64,000 bases of DNA from Novosphingobium resinovorum (GCF_001742225.1 NZ_CP017075.1:3254001-3318000), one strand, 5' to 3'. Numbered from the stretch's first letter, positions 47,624-57,309 are shown. Numbers and translations are program-made. The notes: generated from the letters alone by a model not told the origin.

Positions 47624-48505
47624 TCAATCTGCGGAGAGGACGGTGACGTCCATGCGGAAGCTGCGCGCCTCTCCGGGCGCCAGCGTGATCACGCCCGGCT
47701 TTTCGCGGAAATCGCCGGTAAAGCCAAGGGGGTCGGCATGGCCCTGCCACGGCTCGATGCACAAGTAAGCCGCGCCGGGCTTCTGCCAGATGCCCAGCAT
47801 CGGCGTGTCCGGGAAGGCGATGGCGAGCTGCGTCCCGCCCGGCGCGCCGTACGTGAGCGCGCGGCTGGAGAGGCGGTCCCAGATCACCGCGTCCTCCTCG
47901 AACAGCGCGGCGTCCAGCGGCAGGATATGGCCTTCGACCGGCGGTGCCACAGGCTCGGGCAACAAGAGTCCGGTGGGGCCGTCGATGCGGCGGATCGGCT
48001 GCGGCTCGGGCTGTTCGAAGGCGACCACGTGGTCGGCCTTGGCGGCGCCGCCGGGCAGCGGCCAGGCGAAGCCGGGGTGGAAACCCAGGCTGAAGGGCAG
48101 CGATGCATCGCCGGAGTTGATGACCCGCGCTTCGGTGAACAGTGCCGTGCCTTCCAGCCGGAACGCCATCTCCAGCATGAAGGCGAACGGATAGACCGCG
48201 CGCGTTTCAGGACTGTCTGTCACGCGGAAAAGCGCACGATCGGTGCCTGCTTCCACGACCTCGAACACCGACTTGCGCGCGAAGCCGTGCCGGGGCAGGC
48301 CGTATTCCTCGCCGTCCAGTCGGTAGGTGTCGCCGTTCAAGGCCCCGACGATCGGGAACAGCAGCGGCGCGTGGCCGGTCCAGAACGCCGGGTCGGCATC
48401 GGTCATGTATTCGCGGCCGAAACTGTCGGTCAGCGACCAGAGTTCGGCGCCGAGCGGGTTGATCCGGGCGGTGAGATCGCCGGAGGAGATGGTCACGAAG
48501 TCCAC
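47624..48505 (-). CDS. aldose 1-epimerase family protein (LacX-like)
   Basis: The 293-aa product belongs to the galactose-mutarotase superfamily: INPLGAELWSLTDSFGREYM, ADPAFWTGHAPLLFPIVGAL, YGLPRHGFARKSVF (His), LPFSLGFHPGFAWPLPGG (His) and YLCIEPWQGHADPLGF (Glu). These are the LacX-like members rather than GalM; the substrate is unknown. It is distinct from the shorter epimerase at 27968. An SDR gene follows. Confidence 0.87.
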   Translation of the reverse strand: MDFVTISSGDLTARINPLGAELWSLTDSFGREYMTDADPAFWTGHAPLLFPIVGALNGDTYRLDGEEYGLPRHGFARKSVFEVVEAGTDRALFRVTDSPETRAVYPFAFMLEMAFRLEGTALFTEARVINSGDASLPFSLGFHPGFAWPLPGGAAKADHVVAFEQPEPQPIRRIDGPTGLLLPEPVAPPVEGHILPLDAALFEEDAVIWDRLSSRALTYGAPGGTQLAIAFPDTPMLGIWQKPGAAYLCIEPWQGHADPLGFTGDFREKPGVITLAPGEARSFRMDVTVLSAD

Positions 48506-48519
48506 GTCAGTCCCCTATC

Positions 48520-48636
48520 GTCATCCCGGCGAAAGCCGGGATCGCCGGCCGTGAACGGCCCACCTTGCGGCGGGGCGGCTCACGGCCAGCGCTCACCTAA
48601 AGACCGCCAGCGGTCCCGGATCAAGTCCGGGGCGAC
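48520..48636. repeat. palindromic repeat, family B/C hybrid copy
   Basis: The left arm GTCATCCCGGCGAAAGCCGG is of family C type, the right arm CGGATCAAGTCCGGGGCGAC of family B type, and the centre carries GTGAACGGCCCACCTTGC and CACCTAAAGACCGCC. It ends 2 bases before the pheT stop. Confidence 0.7.
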
Positions 48637-48638
48637 GA

Positions 48639-51029
48639 TCACCCCCGCAGCACCGCGCCCAGCTTGGCGGCGGCGGCGGTCACCTTTTCGCTGATCGCCT
48701 TGAGGTCGGCTTCCTTGTAACTGGCCTCGACCGGCTGGAGCGTGACTTCGAGCGCGAGCGACTTCTGCCCCTCGGGCACGCCGTTCCCGCGGAAGTCGTC
48801 GAACAGGCGCACCCCGACGATGTTGGCCTTGTCCGCGCCCTGCACCAGCCGCACGAGATCGCCCGAGGGCAGCTCTGCGGGCACGAGGAACGCATAGTCG
48901 CGCGTCACCGCCTGCAGCGCCGGGGGCGCGTAGGAGACGCGGGCGAAGCCGGGCGTGCCCTTCTTGCCGGGAATGGCGTCGAGGAACAGTTCGGCGACCG
49001 CCACCGGGCCATCGACGTCGAACTGCTTCGCGGTCTTCGGATGCAGCATGCCGAAGCGCGCCAGCACCGTCTTGGGGCCGAGGCGCAGCGTGGCCGACTG
49101 GCCGGGGTGGAACTGGGGACCAGCTTCGCCCATGACCTGCAGCTTGTCGACCGGGGCCCCAGCCTCGGCCAGAAGGGCCAGCACTTCGGCCTTGGCATCG
49201 TAGGCGTCGAAGGCCGAAGCCTTGCCGGTCGCCCAGCCGCGTGGCGTTTTCTCGCCCGCGAGGACGACGCCCAGCGTCAGCCGTTCATCGCTCGCCCCGC
49301 CGTTACCGCGGAGATAGCGGCGGCCGATCTCGAACAGGCGCAGCGAGGCCGCGCCGCGATCGAGGTTGCGCTTCGCCGCCATCAGCAGGCCCGGCAGCAG
49401 CGAGGGGCGCATGGCCTTCATGTCCTCGCTGATCGGATTGGCGAGCACCCACAGCGGACCTTCGGCGAAAGCCTCGGCGGCGGGCTCGGGCAGGAACGAC
49501 CAGGTGACGGCTTCCTGAAGCCCGCGCGCCGCAGCGGCGCGGCGCACGCGCCGTTCCAGTGCCTGCGCCGGGGTGGCGGTGGGCTTGGCGACGCCGTCGG
49601 CGCGGGGAAGCGGAACGCTCTCGACCTTGTCTAGGCCGTGGATGCGCACGACTTCCTCGACGATGTCAGGCGCGCCATCGACGTCAGGACGCCAGCCGGG
49701 AACCGTGACGGCCCAGTCGTCAGCCTCCACCACCGAGAAGCCGAGGCTTTCGAGGATGCGCTGTTGTTCGCCGGGCGTGACGGTGACGCCGCCCAGCTTC
49801 TCGACCAGCGAGGGCGCGAAGTGGACGATCTTGGGCGTGCCCGGAGCAGCGCCCGCGCGCACGATCTCGGACACTTCGCCGCCGCACAGCTCGACGATCA
49901 GGTTCGTCAGCAGCGCAAGGCCGGTGTCGAGGAACTGCGGGTCGATCCCGCGCTCGAACCGCCCGCGCGCGTCTGACGTGAGGTTGAGCTTGCGGCCCGT
50001 CTTGGCGATACGCTCGGGATCGAAGTAGGCGATTTCGAGCAGGACGTCGGTGGTGGCATCGCCACAGCCCGAGTGCTGGCCGCCCATGATGCCCGCGATG
50101 TCGTGGACGCCGCTGTCGTCGGCGATCACGGTCATCTCGGCGTCGAGCGTGTAGGTCTTCTCGTTCAGCGCCTCGACCGTCTCGCCCTCCACCGCGCGGC
50201 GGGCGACGACGGCGCCGGTCAGCTTGGCGAGGTCATAGGCGTGGGCCGGGCGGCCATACGTGAGCATCACGTAGTTGGTCGCATCGACCAGCGCCGAGAT
50301 CGGGCGCTGGCCCGCGGACTTGAGCGCATCCTGCAGCCACTGCGGCGAAGGGCCGTTCTTCACGCCCTTGATGACGCGGCCGTAGAATGCCGGGCAGCCC
50401 TCGGCGTCATCGGTGCGCACCTCGACCGGGCACGGGAAGGTGCCTGCGGCCTCGGGCGCGACGATCGGCTTCAGCGTGCCGAGGCCCGCTGCCGCGAGAT
50501 CGCGGGCGATGCCGTAGACGCCCATGCAGTCCGGACGGTTGGGGGTGATCGACACGTCGATGACCGGATCGGCGCCGTGATACTGCGCGAAGGGCGTGCC
50601 GACGGGCGCATCCTCGGGCAGTTCGATGATGCCATCGTGGTCCTCGCCCAGCTCCAGCTCGCGCGTGGAGCACATCATGCCGTTCGATTCGACGCCGCGC
50701 ACGGCGGCAACCTTGAGGGCCATGCCGTTCACCGGCACCACCGCGCCCGGCAGGCCGAGCACGCCGACCAGCCCTGCGCGCGCATTGGGCGCGCCGCACA
50801 CCACGGTCAGCACTTTGTCACCGGTGTCGACGGTCAGGACCTGCAGCTTGTCCGCCTGTGGGTGCTTTTCAGCCGTGAGCACCTTCGCCACGCGGAAGCC
50901 TTCCAGCTTGGCGGCGGGGTCTTCGATGCCTTCGACTTCGAGGCCGATGGCGTTGAGCGTGGCGGCGATCTGCTCGATCGACGCTTCGGTTTCCAGGTAG
51001 GTCTTGAGCCAGGAGAGCGAGAACTTCAT
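48639..51029 (-). CDS. pheT: phenylalanyl-tRNA synthetase beta subunit
   Basis: The 796-aa product has the full bacterial beta-subunit architecture: FSLSWLKTYLETEASI, a tRNA-binding OB domain (VLTAEKHPQADKLQVLTVDTG), the B3/4 editing domain (SALVDATNYVMLTYGRPAHAYD), B5 (RIHGLDKVESVPLP region), the catalytic-like core and a C-terminal ferredoxin-fold anticodon-binding domain (SYAPPALQAVTRDYAFLV). With PheS it forms the alpha2beta2 enzyme that charges tRNA-Phe. It starts 19 bases after the pheS stop. Confidence 0.97.
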   Translation of the reverse strand: MKFSLSWLKTYLETEASIEQIAATLNAIGLEVEGIEDPAAKLEGFRVAKVLTAEKHPQADKLQVLTVDTGDKVLTVVCGAPNARAGLVGVLGLPGAVVPVNGMALKVAAVRGVESNGMMCSTRELELGEDHDGIIELPEDAPVGTPFAQYHGADPVIDVSITPNRPDCMGVYGIARDLAAAGLGTLKPIVAPEAAGTFPCPVEVRTDDAEGCPAFYGRVIKGVKNGPSPQWLQDALKSAGQRPISALVDATNYVMLTYGRPAHAYDLAKLTGAVVARRAVEGETVEALNEKTYTLDAEMTVIADDSGVHDIAGIMGGQHSGCGDATTDVLLEIAYFDPERIAKTGRKLNLTSDARGRFERGIDPQFLDTGLALLTNLIVELCGGEVSEIVRAGAAPGTPKIVHFAPSLVEKLGGVTVTPGEQQRILESLGFSVVEADDWAVTVPGWRPDVDGAPDIVEEVVRIHGLDKVESVPLPRADGVAKPTATPAQALERRVRRAAAARGLQEAVTWSFLPEPAAEAFAEGPLWVLANPISEDMKAMRPSLLPGLLMAAKRNLDRGAASLRLFEIGRRYLRGNGGASDERLTLGVVLAGEKTPRGWATGKASAFDAYDAKAEVLALLAEAGAPVDKLQVMGEAGPQFHPGQSATLRLGPKTVLARFGMLHPKTAKQFDVDGPVAVAELFLDAIPGKKGTPGFARVSYAPPALQAVTRDYAFLVPAELPSGDLVRLVQGADKANIVGVRLFDDFRGNGVPEGQKSLALEVTLQPVEASYKEADLKAISEKVTAAAAKLGAVLRG

Positions 51030-51048
51030 GTCTTAAATCCTTCCCGCC

Positions 51049-52137
51049 TTATGCCGGCGTACCGACGCCGCCCGAAAGGGTCGGCACGTCGAGGGCGGAG
51101 AAACCGTAGTGGGAGAGCCAGCGCACATCGCCGTCGAAGAAGGCGCGCAGGTCGTCCATCCCGTACTTGAGCATGGCGAGGCGATCGACGCCGATGCCGA
51201 AGGCGAAGCCCTGCCATTCGTCAGGGTCGATGCCGCCCGCCGCGATCACGCGGCGGTTGACCATGCCCGAACCGAGCACTTCCATCCAGGCATGCCCCGG
51301 CGCATCGCCCGAGCCGCCGACCACGCGGCGTCCGCCTTGGCTGGAATAGCCCACGTCCACCTCGATCGAGGGTTCGGTGAAGGGGAAGTAGCTGGGGCGC
51401 AGGCGCAGGACGATGTCGTCGCGCTCGAAGAACGCCTTGAGGAAGGCTTCCAGCGTCCACTTCAGGTGGCCGAGGTGGATGCCCTTGTCGATGACGAGGC
51501 CCTCGATCTGGTGGAACATCGGCGTGTGCGTGGCGTCGCTGTCCGAGCGGTAGACGCGGCCCGGCGCGATGATGCGGATGGGCGCGCCCTGCTGGATCAT
51601 CGAGCGGATCTGCACCGGCGAGGTATGCGTGCGCAGCAACATCTCGCGGCCGTCGTCGTTGCGGTCCGGGAAATAAAAGGTGTCATGCATCGCGCGCGCC
51701 GGGTGGCTTTCGGGCATGTTTAGCGCGGTGAAGTTGTGCCAGTCGTCCTCGATCTCCGGCCCGGTGGCGACCGCGAAACCGAGGTCGGCGAAGACTTCGG
51801 CCAGCTCGTCCATCACCTGCGAAACCGGGTGGACCGCGCCGCGCGGGGTGGCGGGCGCAGGGAGCGAGAGGTCGATCGTCTCGGCCGCAAGGCGCGCGTC
51901 GAGCGCGGCGGTTTCGAGGGTGTCCTTGCGGGCGGTGATGGCGGCGTTGGCGTCGCGCTGGTAGCCGTTGAACAGCGGCCCCATCTCGCGCCGCTCCTCG
52001 GGCGACATGCCGCCCAGACGCTTCATCAGCCCGGTGATCTCGCCCGCCTTGCCCAGATACTGAATGCGCAGCGCTTCGAGAGCCTCGAGCGTTTCGGCAC
52101 CTTCGATCGCCGAGATCACCTGATCAAAATCGAGCAC
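51049..52137 (-). CDS. pheS: phenylalanyl-tRNA synthetase alpha subunit
   Basis: From GTG 52137 the product is 362 aa, normal for alphaproteobacteria. A coiled-coil N-terminus ([22 protein letters not shown]) leads to the class II core: motif 1 near [19 protein letters not shown], motif 2 in [15 protein letters not shown] and [21 protein letters not shown], motif 3 in [17 protein letters not shown]. No ATG is available near the expected N-terminus, and longer readings enter the repeat arm at 52159. It is the upstream partner of pheT. Confidence 0.95.
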   Translation of the reverse strand: MLDFDQVISAIEGAETLEALEALRIQYLGKAGEITGLMKRLGGMSPEERREMGPLFNGYQRDANAAITARKDTLETAALDARLAAETIDLSLPAPATPRGAVHPVSQVMDELAEVFADLGFAVATGPEIEDDWHNFTALNMPESHPARAMHDTFYFPDRNDDGREMLLRTHTSPVQIRSMIQQGAPIRIIAPGRVYRSDSDATHTPMFHQIEGLVIDKGIHLGHLKWTLEAFLKAFFERDDIVLRLRPSYFPFTEPSIEVDVGYSSQGGRRVVGGSGDAPGHAWMEVLGSGMVNRRVIAAGGIDPDEWQGFAFGIGVDRLAMLKYGMDDLRAFFDGDVRWLSHYGFSALDVPTLSGGVGTPA

Positions 52138-52158
52138 GATACTAAACCCCAAAAACTC

Positions 52159-52191
52159 GTCATTCCCGCGAAGGCGGGAACCCATCTGATG
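52159..52191. repeat. left arm of a split family A repeat
   Basis: GTCATTCCCGCGAAGGCGGG followed by AACCCATCTGATG matches the left arm of the 85-bp units base for base apart from C/T and G/A changes. The matching right arm is displaced to 52568 by a GIY-YIG gene. Confidence 0.85.
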
Positions 52192-52193
52192 CC

Positions 52194-52526
52194 CTATCCC
52201 CTGACGATCCGGGGCGGTGGCAGCGGCACGAAGCCGAAATCCACCGCAAGGTCGCGCCAATCGGGATTGGCCTGTTCGATCAGGGCGAGTTTCCACGCCC
52301 TGTTCCACGTCTTGATCCGCTTCTCGCGCAGGATCGCGCTTTCAATCGTCGCGTGCCGCTCGAACCAGACCAGTCGATGCACGCCGTAGTCGCTCGTGAA
52401 CCCTTCGATCAAGCCCTCGCGGTGCTGATGGAGGCGACGAAGCAGATTCGATGTGACTCCGACATAGAGCGTACCGTTGCGATGTGACGCGAGGAGGTAC
52501 GTGCATGGATCGAAGGTTTCGCGCAT
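52194..52526 (-). CDS. GIY-YIG nuclease-family protein nested between repeat arms
   Basis: The 110-aa product (from ATG 52526; a GTG at 52538 adds 4) is a single GIY-YIG domain of the small COG2827-like group. [20 protein letters not shown] carries the two motif tyrosines (Tyr10, Tyr21); RRLHQHREG the Arg and His (Arg30, His33/35); ILREKRIK the metal-binding Glu68, so the active site looks complete. The stop is 2 bases from the left repeat arm, and the start is about 12 bases from the right arm (52538-52568). It interrupts the pheS-to-rplT region, where no function in translation is expected. The layout suggests the gene travels with, or acts on, the repeat. Confidence 0.88.
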   Translation of the reverse strand: MRETFDPCTYLLASHRNGTLYVGVTSNLLRRLHQHREGLIEGFTSDYGVHRLVWFERHATIESAILREKRIKTWNRAWKLALIEQANPDWRDLAVDFGFVPLPPPRIVRG

Positions 52527-52537
52527 CGGAGGGGCCA

Positions 52538-52568
52538 CCAGCTGGGTTCCCGCCTTCGCGGGAATGAC
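52538..52568. repeat. right arm of the split family A repeat
   Basis: CCAGCTGGGTTCCCGCCTTC followed by GCGGGAATGAC is the mirror of the arm at 52159 and equals the right arm of the 85-bp units. The arms are 410 bp apart end to end instead of 85. Confidence 0.85.
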
Positions 52569-52619
52569 TGGGAAGAGTGATGCAGCGGAATCGCTTCAAT
52601 CGGCAGTTAACACCCTGTC

Positions 52620-52661
52620 GTCATTCCCGCGCAGGCAGGAACCCAGCTGGTGCGCTATCCC
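52620..52661. repeat. orphan left arm of family A with a trace of the nuclease gene end
   Basis: GTCATTCCCGCGCAGGCAGG followed by AACCCAGCTGGTGCGCTATCCC has no facing arm. Its CTATCCC tail also follows the left arm at 52159, where it is part of the 3' end of the GIY-YIG gene, so this may be the remnant of a second nuclease-bearing unit. Confidence 0.6.
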
Positions 52662-52669
52662 AACACGCG

Positions 52670-52706
52670 AAAAGGGCGCGGACGGCACATGCCATCCACG
52701 CCCTTT
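52670..52706 (-). terminator. terminator of the rpmI-rplT operon
   Basis: On the minus strand an AAAGGGCGTGGATGGCA / TGCCGTCCGCGCCCTTTT hairpin (about 17 bp with mismatches, two-base loop) follows rplT by 42 bases and ends in a short T run. Confidence 0.7.
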
Positions 52707-52748
52707 GAAATCGCGCGATGAAGCTGAGGAGCTTTACGCGTCGGTGGC

Positions 52749-53114
52749 TTACGCCGCCGCGGGCAGAGCTGCCTTCGCCTGCGCGATGACGGTGCTGAAC
52801 ACGCCGCCTTCGTTCATGGCGAGGTCGGCCATCGTCTTGCGGTCCAGTTCGATCCCGGCGAGCTTCACGCCATGGATGAACTGCGAGTAGGTCAGGCCTT
52901 CAGCGCGGACGGCCGCGTTGATGCGCTGGATCCAGAGAGCGCGGAAGGTGCGCTTCTTGATCTTGCGGTCGCGGTACGCGTACTGGCCGGCCTTTTCGAC
53001 GGCCTGGCGTGCGACGCGGATGGTGTTCTTGCGGCGACCACGATAGCCCTTGGCCTGGTCCAGAATCCGCTTGTGCTTTGCGCGGGTGGTGACACCCCTC
53101 TTGATACGGCTCAT
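52749..53114 (-). CDS. rplT: 50S ribosomal protein L20
   Basis: The 121-aa basic protein is L20: [80 protein letters not shown] and [12 protein letters not shown]. It binds 23S rRNA early in 50S assembly. It follows rpmI after 13 bases. Confidence 0.98.
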   Translation of the reverse strand: MSRIKRGVTTRAKHKRILDQAKGYRGRRKNTIRVARQAVEKAGQYAYRDRKIKKRTFRALWIQRINAAVRAEGLTYSQFIHGVKLAGIELDRKTMADLAMNEGGVFSTVIAQAKAALPAAA

Positions 53115-53127
53115 TCGTCAGTACTCC

Positions 53128-53331
53128 TCAGTTGAGCCCGTAGGGCGCCCACTTCTTGATGACCTTGGCATCGGCGTCGGAAATGACTTCGGTGCCGCGG
53201 TTCTGGCGGATGTACTTGCCGTTATGGCTCATGAGGCGGTGGCGCTTGCCGGCTACGCCGTGCTTCACCTTGCCGGTGGCGGTGAGCTTGAAGCGCTTCT
53301 TCACGCCGCTCTTGGTCTTCAGCTTGGGCAT
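53128..53331 (-). CDS. rpmI: 50S ribosomal protein L35
   Basis: From ATG 53331 the product is 67 aa, the usual L35 length: [32 protein letters not shown] and [20 protein letters not shown]. An in-frame upstream start would add 8 residues that are not typical. Upstream, 202 bases to the next gene end hold a family D repeat and no infC, which often precedes rpmI. Confidence 0.97.
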   Translation of the reverse strand: MPKLKTKSGVKKRFKLTATGKVKHGVAGKRHRLMSHNGKYIRQNRGTEVISDADAKVIKKWAPYGLN

Positions 53332-53489
53332 TTTCGTCTCCTTTGATCGGGACACGTCCCGCCGGCCATGGCAGCCCTTTTCGCCAGGCCGACCCGCGAA
53401 TCTCCCCAGGGGCAGACTCGACCGTGTCGATTGAAGGACGCGCCCTTAGTGGCTGGATGCAGGAAAGGCAAGCGGCCCGTTTTAACGCG

Positions 53490-53567
53490 GGGGCTTCGAC
53501 AAGCTCAGCCTGAGCGGGATCTCAGGTTTTCTCTCAGATCCGCTCGGGCTGAGCTTGTCGAAGCCCC
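53490..53567. repeat. family D repeat overlapping the end of a coding gene
   Basis: Arms GGGGCTTCGACAAGCTCAGC.. (53490 on) and ..GGGCTGAGCTTGTCGAAGCCCC (to 53567) flank about 20 bp. The right arm encodes the last residues and the stop codon of the gamma-glutamylcyclotransferase-like gene. Confidence 0.82.
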
Positions 53568-53980
53568 TGCCGCCATGAGGTCCGGGATGGCGAGTACGCC
53601 ACACCCCGAATGCCGTGCAGCCATTCGAGGAAGTCCGGGCCGATGGTGGGGCCCTCCGGCAGACCTTTTCGCCATATATAGGCCTGGGCGGTGACCCGCC
53701 CTGCGCTCGTGCGCACCGGCAGGGCAAGGCGCCGATACTCGCGCCCTTCATAGGTATCCAGCCGCGCGAGATCGCCCGGTCGCAACCGCAGGTCGCACAG
53801 TACCCCGCGCACTTGCCCCAAACCCGGCACCAGCGCCGGATACCAGCCGCGCGTGTCCGGGACCGCGTAAAGCCGCCCCGGGATCTCGCCCGGTTCGGCC
53901 CGGATCGACCGCGCCGCAATCCACCGCGCCATCGGCGTATCCGCATCGGGGCGCAGCGTGCCGTAGAAGAACAGCCTCAA
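53534..53980 (-). CDS. gamma-glutamylcyclotransferase-like (AIG2/GGCT) protein
   Basis: The 148-aa product opens with the family motif MRLFFYGTLRPD, continues IPGRLYAVPDTRGWYPALVPG, VRGVLCDLRLRPGDLARLDTYEG (catalytic Glu) and YRRLALPVRTSAG. Members cleave gamma-glutamyl bonds or act on related amides; the substrate is not known. The C-terminal GLRQAQPERI is encoded by a family D repeat and is probably foreign to the family. The HisN-like gene is 3 bases upstream, so they form an operon. Confidence 0.82.
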   Translation of the reverse strand: MRLFFYGTLRPDADTPMARWIAARSIRAEPGEIPGRLYAVPDTRGWYPALVPGLGQVRGVLCDLRLRPGDLARLDTYEGREYRRLALPVRTSAGRVTAQAYIWRKGLPEGPTIGPDFLEWLHGIRGVAYSPSRTSWRQGLRQAQPERI

Positions 53981-53983
53981 AGG

Positions 53984-54784
53984 TCAGTCGTGATGATGGC
54001 CGTGATTGTCACAGGCCATCGCTTCGATCACGTCCTCCAGCCGCGCCGGGTCGCCGATCGCCAGCACTTCGCCGCCGGAGTCCGCATTCAGGGGCTCGCC
54101 GTTCCAGTCGCACATGATGCCGCCCGCGCCCTCGACGATGGGGACCAGCGCCGCCCAGTCGTGCAGCTTGAGCCCCGCCTCGCAGACGAGGTCGATGTGG
54201 CCGCTCGCCAGCAGGCCGTAGTTGTAGCAGTCGCCGCCGAACATCATGCGCTTGTGGTCGGTCTTGGCCGCCAGCGCCATGAAGTGGGCGCCCTGATGGT
54301 CGTCGAAGTACTGCGGGCCTGTCGTCGCCAGCATCATGTCGGAGAGTTCGCGGCAGGGGCGGGTGCGCACTTCGCGGCGGTTGAAAGTGGTGGCGTGGCC
54401 GCTGGCGCCGACCCAGCGCTCGTTCAGGATGGGCTGGTCGATGATCCCCAGCACCGGCCAGCCGTCGACCAGCAGCGCGATCAGCGTGCCGAAGGTCGCA
54501 CGCCCGCCCATGAACGCGATGGTGCCGTCGATCGGGTCGAGCACCCAGGTCCGGTTGGAGGTGCCGGTCTCGGTGCCGAACTCCTCGCCGATGATGCTGT
54601 CTCGCGGGACTTCGGCCTTGAGGATGCGCCGCATGGCTTCTTCTGCCGCCCGGTCGGCCACGGTGACGGGCGAGGCGTCGGACTTGCGGTCGGCGGCGAG
54701 GCCGGTGCGGAAGTGAGGGCGAATCGCTTCACCGGCCGCATCGGCGAGGCGGAGCGCGAGGGCGATGTCGTGGTCGAGTTTCAT
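53984..54784 (-). CDS. hisN: inositol-monophosphatase family, probable histidinol-phosphatase
   Basis: The 266-aa product is a Mg-dependent phosphatase: SDASPVTVADRAAEEAMRRI, IIGEEFG (64-70) and WVLDPIDGT (80-88) are the metal sites, and LKLHDWAALVPIVEGAGG the third Asp. These features fit the HisN type used for histidine synthesis in actinobacteria and many alphaproteobacteria; a broader sugar-phosphatase role is possible. The C-terminus is His-rich (CDNHGHHHD), which is unusual and may bind metal. Confidence 0.8.
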   Translation of the reverse strand: MKLDHDIALALRLADAAGEAIRPHFRTGLAADRKSDASPVTVADRAAEEAMRRILKAEVPRDSIIGEEFGTETGTSNRTWVLDPIDGTIAFMGGRATFGTLIALLVDGWPVLGIIDQPILNERWVGASGHATTFNRREVRTRPCRELSDMMLATTGPQYFDDHQGAHFMALAAKTDHKRMMFGGDCYNYGLLASGHIDLVCEAGLKLHDWAALVPIVEGAGGIMCDWNGEPLNADSGGEVLAIGDPARLEDVIEAMACDNHGHHHD

Positions 54785-54963
54785 GCCGCCTGCTCTGCCT
54801 TCCGAACGGTGATCCGGTCAAGTTCCTTGGGTCAGGGGTATCCGGGGGGCATTACCTGCAAGAAAATACTAGGAATCTAACAGCCATTGTAGATTTTCTC
54901 ACATTGCTCCCAAGCCGTTGCGCAATTATCGCTTTTCGAGGGCATCTTTAAAACAGGGTAACC

Positions 54964-55866
54964 ATGCAACGCAGGAACCGTCCTGCGGTCGATCCCTCGA
55001 TTGCGCCGCAGCAAGGCATTACACGTGACGGGCAACCCCTGTCCTACAACCGCGCGCCTGCGCCGGATCTGGCACCTTGGCTGGGCCGCCTCTATGTCAC
55101 GAAAGTCGATCTGCCCAAGGATTACACGGTGTCCTGCGGACTGTTCAGCGACACGGCCTGCGTGCGCGTGCAAATGGCCGGGGACTGGACGGCGGAAACC
55201 GTCGATGGTCCCATCACTACCCAGGGCGGCGCGTTCTATTTCGGTCCGCACTCGCGGCGCATGCCGATCTCGGTGACAGGCAGCTTCGTAAGCGTGGGCT
55301 ACATCATCCGTCCGGGAACGGGCACGGCGCTGAAGCTGGCGCGCGTGGGCGAATTTCTCGACAAGATCGTTCCGACCGACGTTCTGACGGCGCCCTCGGA
55401 CGACTTCCTGCAGGCGCTGGAGCCTGATGCGACGCCGGAGGAATGGCTGCAGTCGATCGAGGGTCTGGTTCGCCAGCAGGTCGAGAGGCTGGGAGGTGCG
55501 GCACCTGACCCGGTGACCGCGCGGTTCGAGGAGATCAGCCTGCGCGATCCGGGCATTTCTGTCAGTGATGCGGCGGCCGAGTGCGGGGTCGATCGCCGCA
55601 AGCTGGAGCGCGTGGTCAGCCGTGACTTCGGCCTGCCGCCCAAGCAGGTGCTGCGCCGCGCCCGCGCGCTCGACATGGCGAGCCACCTGCGCGGCGTCGC
55701 CGATGCGCGCGAAGGGGATGAGATCGCCCTGCGCTATTACGACGAGAGCCACCTGATCCATGAATTCACCGAACTGTTCGGCATGTCGCCGCGCCAGTTC
55801 GTCACGCGCCCGCAGCCGATCCTGACGCTCGCCCTCGAATCGCGCCAGGCGCGGCCCTGGGAGTAG
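54964..55866 (+). CDS. AraC-type transcriptional regulator
   Basis: The 300-aa product has an N-terminal sensing half (LGRLYVTKVDLPKDYTVSCG, FYFGPHSRRMPISVTG) and a C-terminal double HTH (ISVSDAAAECGVDRRKLERVVSRD, PKQVLRRARALDMASHLRG, DESHLIHEFTELFGMSPRQF). The second helix pair with the MSPRQF tail is the AraC signature. Targets and effector are unknown; it is divergent from the phosphatase gene and flanked by a repeat. Confidence 0.85.
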   Translation: MQRRNRPAVDPSIAPQQGITRDGQPLSYNRAPAPDLAPWLGRLYVTKVDLPKDYTVSCGLFSDTACVRVQMAGDWTAETVDGPITTQGGAFYFGPHSRRMPISVTGSFVSVGYIIRPGTGTALKLARVGEFLDKIVPTDVLTAPSDDFLQALEPDATPEEWLQSIEGLVRQQVERLGGAAPDPVTARFEEISLRDPGISVSDAAAECGVDRRKLERVVSRDFGLPPKQVLRRARALDMASHLRGVADAREGDEIALRYYDESHLIHEFTELFGMSPRQFVTRPQPILTLALESRQARPWE

Positions 55867-55876
55867 AGATAATTGT

Positions 55877-56007
55877 CGCCCACCCCGTCCGGCTAAGCCC
55901 TCCGGGCCAAGCCTCCCGGGCCTCCCCCTTCGACAGGCTCAGGATAAGCGGGAGGGCAAGCAAACGGTCTCATTCCCCTCCCGCTTGCGGGAGGGGGCAG
56001 GGGTGGT
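55877..56007. repeat. family E repeat with an embedded family D arm
   Basis: CGCCCACCCCGTCCGGCTAAG opens (given here as CGCCCACCCCG) and GGGGGCAGGGGTGG closes the element, with CCCTCCCGCTTGCGGGAGGG near the end. A family D arm CCTTCGACAGGCTCAGG lies at 55929-55945. It fills the gap between convergent genes. Confidence 0.7.
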
Positions 56008-56020
56008 TCTTAGCGACAGC

Positions 56021-56956
<936 letters not shown>

Positions 56957-57117
56957 TTGCGAATCCCCGTGACGGTTCCTGGCGGTCGGTCGTTGGGACC
57001 GGCCCTGTAGCCGGGTGTCGCGGGATTGCAATAGTCGGCGACCGATTGTCACCGCATCGGCCCGATTTGAGGCACGGTTGCGGCTTGGATGGGAAGCGGT
57101 CGATCCGAAATCAGATC

Positions 57118-57143
57118 GTCATCCCAGCCTTCGCTGGGATGAC
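57118..57143. repeat. minimal family C palindrome
   Basis: A 26-bp palindrome, GTCATCCCAGCCT joined to its mirror TCGCTGGGATGAC, with no central spacer. It equals the outer arms of the element at 17062-17257 joined directly. Confidence 0.75.
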
Positions 57144-57185
57144 GATGGTGTTTGAATGATGACTCTGGGTGGGAAGCAGCCGTTT

Positions 57186-57309
57186 TATCCTCCCTGTTCC
57201 GCAGGAATGTGGAGGTGGCAGCCCGCAGGGCTGACGGAGGGGCTTCTCCCCCTCCACCACCGACTTCGTCGGCGGTCCCCCTCCCCATTCCTGCGGAACA
57301 GGGAGGATA
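57186..57309. repeat. 24-bp perfect inverted repeat, family F
   Basis: Arms at 57186-57209 (TATCCTCCCTGTTCCGCAGG..) and 57286-57309 are perfect reverse complements of 24 bp, and enclose CTGACGGAGGGGCTTCTCCC and an inner ACCGACTTCGTCGG stem. It is a strong potential hairpin in the prs upstream region. Confidence 0.8.
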
